NCBI GenBank assembly: GCA_036510675.1
Contig: DATCDN010000102.1
Coordinates: forward strand, 20,188 to 84,187
Reading direction: 5' to 3'
Length of the DNA: 64,000 nt
Source of the DNA: JAATGI01 sp036510675
Lineage (GTDB): Bacteria > Pseudomonadota > Alphaproteobacteria > ATCC43930 > CGMCC-115725
Under the pieces are notes generated by a model that saw nothing but the letters and a program-made list of their open reading frames with translations, ran no database searches and was not told the DNA's origin. A program made the translations under genes and the position numbers. Of the stretch, positions 60,072 through 64,000 are shown piece after piece (positions within the stretch are counted from its first letter, which is position 1; each line of letters begins with the position of its first letter).

Positions 60072-60812
60072 ATGCGTGTTCTCGCTCTCTGCCTCTGCCT
60101 GCTGTTCGCGGGCATCGCGTCCGGCCACGCCGCCGATGCGCTGTCGCCCGGCCAGACGAAAGCCGTCGAGAAGATCGTCCATGATTATCTGGTGGCGCAT
60201 CCCGAGGTGCTGATCGAGGCGATCCAAGCGGCGGAGGACAAGGATAAGGCAAACAAGGAGGCCAGCGCCGCGGATGCTATCCGCGCCCGCCATGACGACC
60301 TCTATAATGCGCCGGCCGCGCAGATTGGCGGCAACCCGAAGGGCGACGTCACCATTGTCGAGTTCTTCGATTATCGCTGCCCCTATTGTAAGCAGGTCCA
60401 ACCGTCGATCGAGAGCCTGCTCGCCGGCGACCGGAATCTGCGCATCGTCTATCGGGAATTTCCAATCCTGGGCGCCCCCTCCGTCTACGCCTCCAAGATG
60501 GCCCTCGCGGCACGCGCCCAGGGCAAGTACATGGCGTTCCATCGCGCCATGATGGACACCAAGGGAAATATCGACGACGGCGTCGTCAACCAGGTCGCGG
60601 GCTCGGTCGGTCTCGATGTCGCCAAAGCCAAGACGGAAATGGAAAAGCCCGAGATCGAGGCGACCATCAAAAAGGAATACGCGCTGGCCGACGCGCTCAA
60701 CATCAGCGGCACCCCCGCCTTCATCGTCGCCGGAAAGCTGATCCCTGGCGCCATCAGCATCGACGATCTGAAGGCCCTGATCGCGACCGCGCGCGCCAAC
60801 CATGCCGGCTGA
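60072..60812 (+). CDS. DsbA-family periplasmic thioredoxin-like protein
   Basis: 246-residue protein with Sec signal MRVLALCLCLLFAGIASGHA, a helical N-terminal segment (residues 30-75) and a DsbA/DsbG-type thioredoxin domain: active site FFDYRCPYCKQ (Cys103/Cys106) and the cis-Pro loop SGTPAFIVAGKLIPGAI. The N-terminal extension and LIEAIQAAEDKDKANKE resemble Com1/27-kDa antigen proteins that oxidise or isomerise disulphides. It lies 31 bp after the protease gene, in line with a shared envelope role. Confidence 0.94.
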   Translation: MRVLALCLCLLFAGIASGHAADALSPGQTKAVEKIVHDYLVAHPEVLIEAIQAAEDKDKANKEASAADAIRARHDDLYNAPAAQIGGNPKGDVTIVEFFDYRCPYCKQVQPSIESLLAGDRNLRIVYREFPILGAPSVYASKMALAARAQGKYMAFHRAMMDTKGNIDDGVVNQVAGSVGLDVAKAKTEMEKPEIEATIKKEYALADALNISGTPAFIVAGKLIPGAISIDDLKALIATARANHAG

Positions 60813-60821
60813 GGCGCGCCG

Positions 60822-61604
60822 GTGATCGACGCCAAGGATAGGATCGCGCTGCGCGATCTCGCGATCGCGGCGGCGCTGGCGGCGGGGCCGAAGATCATGG
60901 CGGTCTATGCCGATGATTTCGCCGTGCGCCGCAAGGAAGATCACTCGCCAGTGACGCTCGCCGACGAAATCGCCGAGGCGACCATTTTGGAAATACTGGA
61001 GCGCGAGGCCCCCGACATCGTCGCCATCGCGGAGGAGCGCGAGGCGGCGGGCGGCACGGCGGGCGCGGCGCCGCCGCTGTTCTGGGCGGTCGATCCGCTT
61101 GACGGCACCAAGGAGTTCGTCGCGCGCAACGGCGAATTCACCGTCAATATCGGCCTGGTGGCGGGCGATGCGCCGGTGCTGGGCGTCGTCTATGCGCCGG
61201 CGATCGGCCTGCTCTATGCCTCGGCGGGGCCCGGCACGGCAGTGCATCGCGCGCCGGATGGCGGCCTCGCGCCCATCGCGGCGCGCCCGGTGCCGGCGCA
61301 CGGCGCGGTCATCGTGCACAGCCGCAGCCATGTCAACTCGCCGCGCATCGCGGAATTCGCGGCGCAATGGCCGGGCGCGACGCGCATCGTCTCGGGCAGC
61401 GCCATCAAATTCTGCCAGCTCGCCGCCGGCGCGGCGGATATCTATCCGCGCTTCGGCCCGACCATGGAATGGGACACCGCCGCCGGCCAGGCGATCCTCG
61501 AAGCGGCGGGCGGCAGCGTCGTCGATCTCGACGGCCAGCGTCTCGCCTACGGCAAGCCCGACTATCGCAACAGCGGCTTCATCGCCCGGGGACGAACCCG
61601 CTGA
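60822..61604 (+). CDS. cysQ: 3'(2'),5'-bisphosphate nucleotidase (CysQ)
   Basis: 260-residue inositol-monophosphatase-fold enzyme, recycling PAP formed in sulfate assimilation. Metal site 1 glutamate in AIAEEREA, metal motif WAVDPLDGTKEFVARNGEFTVNIGLV, and the family C-terminal motif YPRFGPTMEWDTAAGQAILEAAGG. The start is a GTG 9 bp after the DsbA-like stop. The TsaC gene follows after 7 bp, so all are one transcript with rne or its own promoter. Confidence 0.93.
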   Translation: MIDAKDRIALRDLAIAAALAAGPKIMAVYADDFAVRRKEDHSPVTLADEIAEATILEILEREAPDIVAIAEEREAAGGTAGAAPPLFWAVDPLDGTKEFVARNGEFTVNIGLVAGDAPVLGVVYAPAIGLLYASAGPGTAVHRAPDGGLAPIAARPVPAHGAVIVHSRSHVNSPRIAEFAAQWPGATRIVSGSAIKFCQLAAGAADIYPRFGPTMEWDTAAGQAILEAAGGSVVDLDGQRLAYGKPDYRNSGFIARGRTR

Positions 61605-61611
61605 CGGCGCG

Positions 61612-62544
61612 ATGACCGACCGTCTCGCGCCTCATCAAATCGCCCGTGCCGCTGCATTGCTGCGCGCGGGCGAACTGGTCGCGTTTCCGACCGAGACGGT
61701 GTACGGCCTCGGCGGCGATGCCACGAACGATCGCGCCGTGGCGGCCATCTTCGCGGCGAAGGACCGGCCGCATGTCAATCCGCTGATCGTGCATTTGCCC
61801 GGCGCCGCAGAGGCGCGCGGGCTGGTCGTGTTCGATGCGCGGGCCGAACAACTGGCGGCGCGATTCTGGCCCGGCCCGCTGACGCTGGTGCTGCCGCGCC
61901 GCGCCGATTGTCCAGTGTCGCTGCTGGCCGGCGCCGGCCTCGACAGTCTTGGCGTCCGCGTGCCGGCGCATCCGGTCGCGCTGGAATTGTTGCGCGCGGT
62001 CGGGCGGCCGATCGCGGCACCCAGCGCCAACCGCTCCGGCCGGCTCAGCCCGACCGACGCGACGCATGTGCTGGCGGAACTCGACGGCCGCATCGCCGCC
62101 GTACTGGACGCCGGGCCGTGCGCCATCGGAATCGAATCGACCGTTCTCGATTTGACCGGCACGCAGCCGTGTCTGTTGCGCCCCGGCGGCGTGACGGCAG
62201 CAGAATTGACGGCGCTTCTCGGCCCCCTGGCCTTGCCCGATCACGACGCCGCGCCGCGCGGGCCGGGGATGCTGGCCAGCCATTATGCCCCCACCCTGCC
62301 CGTTCGGCTCGACGCGGTGAGTGCAAGGCCGGACGAGGCGCTGCTCGGTTTCGGCCCCGACGCCGGCGCGACGCTGAACCTCTCGCCCGCCGGCGATCCG
62401 GTCGAGGCGGCGGCGCATCTCTTCGCCTATCTGCGCGCGCTCGACCGCCCAGAATTCGCCGGCATCGCGGTGATGCCGATCCCCGAGCTCGGGCTGGGCG
62501 CCGCGATCAACGATCGCTTACGGCGGGCGGCGGCGCGGGTGTAA
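61612..62544 (+). CDS. L-threonylcarbamoyladenylate synthase (Sua5 type)
   Basis: 310-residue enzyme forming threonylcarbamoyl-AMP from Thr, bicarbonate and ATP for t6A37 of tRNAs. The YrdC core has GELVAFPTETVYGLGGDATND, KDRPHVNPLIVHL, WPGPLTLVLPRR and RPIAAPSANRSGRLSPTDATHV. After residue 200 the Sua5 linker HYAPTLPVRL and a C-terminal Rossmann-like domain follow, so it is Sua5 rather than short TsaC. MTDRLAPHQ is the start; the upstream open frame overlaps cysQ. Confidence 0.95.
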   Translation: MTDRLAPHQIARAAALLRAGELVAFPTETVYGLGGDATNDRAVAAIFAAKDRPHVNPLIVHLPGAAEARGLVVFDARAEQLAARFWPGPLTLVLPRRADCPVSLLAGAGLDSLGVRVPAHPVALELLRAVGRPIAAPSANRSGRLSPTDATHVLAELDGRIAAVLDAGPCAIGIESTVLDLTGTQPCLLRPGGVTAAELTALLGPLALPDHDAAPRGPGMLASHYAPTLPVRLDAVSARPDEALLGFGPDAGATLNLSPAGDPVEAAAHLFAYLRALDRPEFAGIAVMPIPELGLGAAINDRLRRAAARV

Positions 62545-62568
62545 AAGGACGTCAAAAGGAGACCCACC

Positions 62569-63993
62569 GTGGACGGATCGACGCCCGATATCATTAACCG
62601 GCTGAAGCAGATCGTCGGGCCGCGCGGCTTCATCGAGGATGCGGGCGACATGGCCCCCTATCTGGTGGAGCAGCGCAATCTCTTTCGCGGCGCGGCGCCG
62701 ATCGTGCTCCGCCCCGGCTCGACCGCGGAGGTCGCCGAGATCGTCAAGCTGTGCACGGCCACGCATGTGCCGGTGATTCCGCAGGGCGGGAATACCGGCC
62801 TGTGCGGTGGCGGCGTGCCGTGGGAAGACGGGCGCGCGGTGATCGTCGCGATGGGCCGGATGAACCGCGTGCGCAACATCGACCCGGTGGATTTCACCAT
62901 CACGGTCGAGGCCGGCTGCGTGCTCGCCGACCTGCAGAAGGCGGCGGAGTCCGCCGACCGGCTGTTTCCCTTGAGCCTCGGCGCCGAAGGCTCATGCCAG
63001 ATCGGCGGCAATCTCTCGACCAATGCTGGCGGCATCGCGGTGTTGCGCTACGGCAACACCCGCGATCTGTGCCTCGGCCTCGAAGTGGTGCTGCCCGATG
63101 GCCAGGTCTGGGACGGGCTGCGCGGGCTGCGCAAGGACAATACCGGCTACGCGCTGAAGCATCTCTTCATCGGCGGCGAGGGCACGCTCGGCATCATCAC
63201 CGCCGCGACCATGAAGCTGTTTCCGCGCCCGAAAGAGATCGAGACCGCCTTCCTCGGTCTCAATCGAGTTGACGATGCGATGGCGCTATTCGCCCGCGCG
63301 CGTGAGGCCAGCGGCGATCAGCTCACCGCATTCGAGCTCATTCCCCGCATCGGCCTCGACATCGCGATCAAACATGTCGCCGGCATTACCGACCCGCTAT
63401 CAACGCGATACCCTTGGCATGTGCTGATGGAAATGTCGTCGAGCCGCCGCGATAGCGGCTTGCGTGCGACGATGGAAACCTTTCTAACCGACAGCATGGA
63501 GGCCGGGCTGATCGCCGACGGCACCATCGCCGCCTCGACCGCCCAGGCCAACGCGTTCTGGCGCATTCGCGAGGGGCTGGTCGAGGCCCAGAAATTCGAG
63601 GGTGGCGGCATCAAGCACGATGTCTCCGTGCCGGTGTCGCAGGTGGCGCGCTTCATCACCCGCGCCAGCGCGGCGGTGACCGAGCGCCTGCCCGGCATCC
63701 GTCCGATCGCATTCGGCCATGTCGGCGACGGCAACGTGCATTTCAACCTGCTGGAGCCGGTCGGCGCCGATCGGCAAGCCTATCTTGGACGCTGGGACGA
63801 ATTCGCCCGCGCCGTCCACGACATCGTCGCGGACATGAACGGCTCGTTTAGCGCCGAGCATGGCATCGGCCGGCTCAAGGTCGAGGAGCTGGCTCATTAC
63901 CGCTCCGCCCTCGAGCTCGGCCTGATGCGCCGGATCAAGGACGCGATCGACCCCGACAATGTAATGAATCCGGGGAAGATATTGGCGCCCTAG
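62569..63993 (+). CDS. FAD-linked 2-hydroxyacid dehydrogenase
   Basis: 474-residue FAD-binding PCMH-type oxidase. Flavin motif PVIPQGGNTGLCGGGVPW, then GGNLSTNAGGIAVLRYGNTRD and LFIGGEGTLGIITAA; the C-terminal FAD-oxidase_C domain has IRPIAFGHVGDGNVHFNL and GSFSAEHGIGRLK with the metal/substrate histidines. It is of the D-2-hydroxyglutarate dehydrogenase/D-lactate dehydrogenase class; GlcE/GlcF partners are not seen. Starts at GTG with AAAAGGAG 7 bases before, 24 bp after the Sua5 gene. The stop is 7 bases before the last base group of the window. Confidence 0.93.
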   Translation: MDGSTPDIINRLKQIVGPRGFIEDAGDMAPYLVEQRNLFRGAAPIVLRPGSTAEVAEIVKLCTATHVPVIPQGGNTGLCGGGVPWEDGRAVIVAMGRMNRVRNIDPVDFTITVEAGCVLADLQKAAESADRLFPLSLGAEGSCQIGGNLSTNAGGIAVLRYGNTRDLCLGLEVVLPDGQVWDGLRGLRKDNTGYALKHLFIGGEGTLGIITAATMKLFPRPKEIETAFLGLNRVDDAMALFARAREASGDQLTAFELIPRIGLDIAIKHVAGITDPLSTRYPWHVLMEMSSSRRDSGLRATMETFLTDSMEAGLIADGTIAASTAQANAFWRIREGLVEAQKFEGGGIKHDVSVPVSQVARFITRASAAVTERLPGIRPIAFGHVGDGNVHFNLLEPVGADRQAYLGRWDEFARAVHDIVADMNGSFSAEHGIGRLKVEELAHYRSALELGLMRRIKDAIDPDNVMNPGKILAP

Positions 63994-64000
63994 AGTCGGG

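Noticed and set aside
60057..61367. 436-residue open frame antisense to the DsbA-like and cysQ genes
   Set aside because: Spans two solid sense genes; composition of a shadow frame.

Overview
The window is GC-rich chromosomal DNA from an alphaproteobacterium. A Rhodospirillales-like lineage is the most likely, judged from the RNase E with its acidic insert in the S1 domain and the conserved run rne / M48 protease / DsbA-like / CysQ-like / TsaC at the right end. This placement is inference; there is no rRNA or tRNA here to test it. I see no phage, transposase, integron, CRISPR array or tRNA. The repeats are two palindromic REP-like elements and one short tandem repeat.

Most of the window (1-55 kb) is an accessory catabolic region for aromatic or other organic compounds, with transporters and regulators mixed in. 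From the left: an acyl-CoA ligase fragment facing an aromatic-ring FAD hydroxylase; a small secreted protein; a lone glgX; then a block at 5.4-12.4 kb with Rid protein, GntR regulator, FAH-family hydrolase, a MOSC/ferredoxin-reductase fusion, RraA-like aldolase, VOC protein, a second Rid protein and an old yellow enzyme. A ribose-type ABC transporter (12.4-16.2 kb) and a fatty acyl-AMP ligase-like enzyme follow. Next come a Tat-exported protein of unknown function, a Rieske oxygenase, a DUF3237 protein and a second old yellow enzyme (18.4-22.8 kb).

The clearest pathway lies at 22.8-30.8 kb: MarR regulator, benzoate/2-aminobenzoate-type CoA ligase, a 781-residue FAD monooxygenase/old-yellow-enzyme fusion of the 2-aminobenzoyl-CoA monooxygenase/reductase type, then SDR, crotonase, acyl-CoA dehydrogenase and Rid protein in one tight operon. 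This is the gene set of aerobic, CoA-dependent anthranilate (or salicylate) dearomatisation. A seven-gene minus-strand unit at 30.9-38.6 kb carries a Dpp/Opp-type ABC transporter, a metal-dependent cyclase and a phytoene-desaturase-like flavoprotein, and is divergent from a paralogue of the latter. At 40.7-55.3 kb are two more Rid proteins, an epoxide hydrolase, a second Rieske oxygenase, two orphan LIV-type binding proteins, a Tim44-like protein, an MFS carrier, hydrolases, a Rieske ferredoxin and a luciferase-like flavoenzyme.

From 55.65 kb to the end the content is housekeeping: RNase E, periplasmic M48 protease with repeats, DsbA-like thioredoxin, CysQ-like phosphatase, threonylcarbamoyl-AMP synthase and an FAD-linked 2-hydroxyacid dehydrogenase, all on the plus strand and closely spaced.

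Points of most interest: five Rid paralogues, four lacking the archetypal catalytic arginine; a crotonase in the CoA pathway lacking both canonical glutamates; REP-like elements that encode a protein C-terminus in one place and supply a ribosome binding site in another; an amber codon followed by 49 open in-frame codons after the acyl-AMP ligase; and a set of near-perfect palindromic operators in front of catabolic operons.
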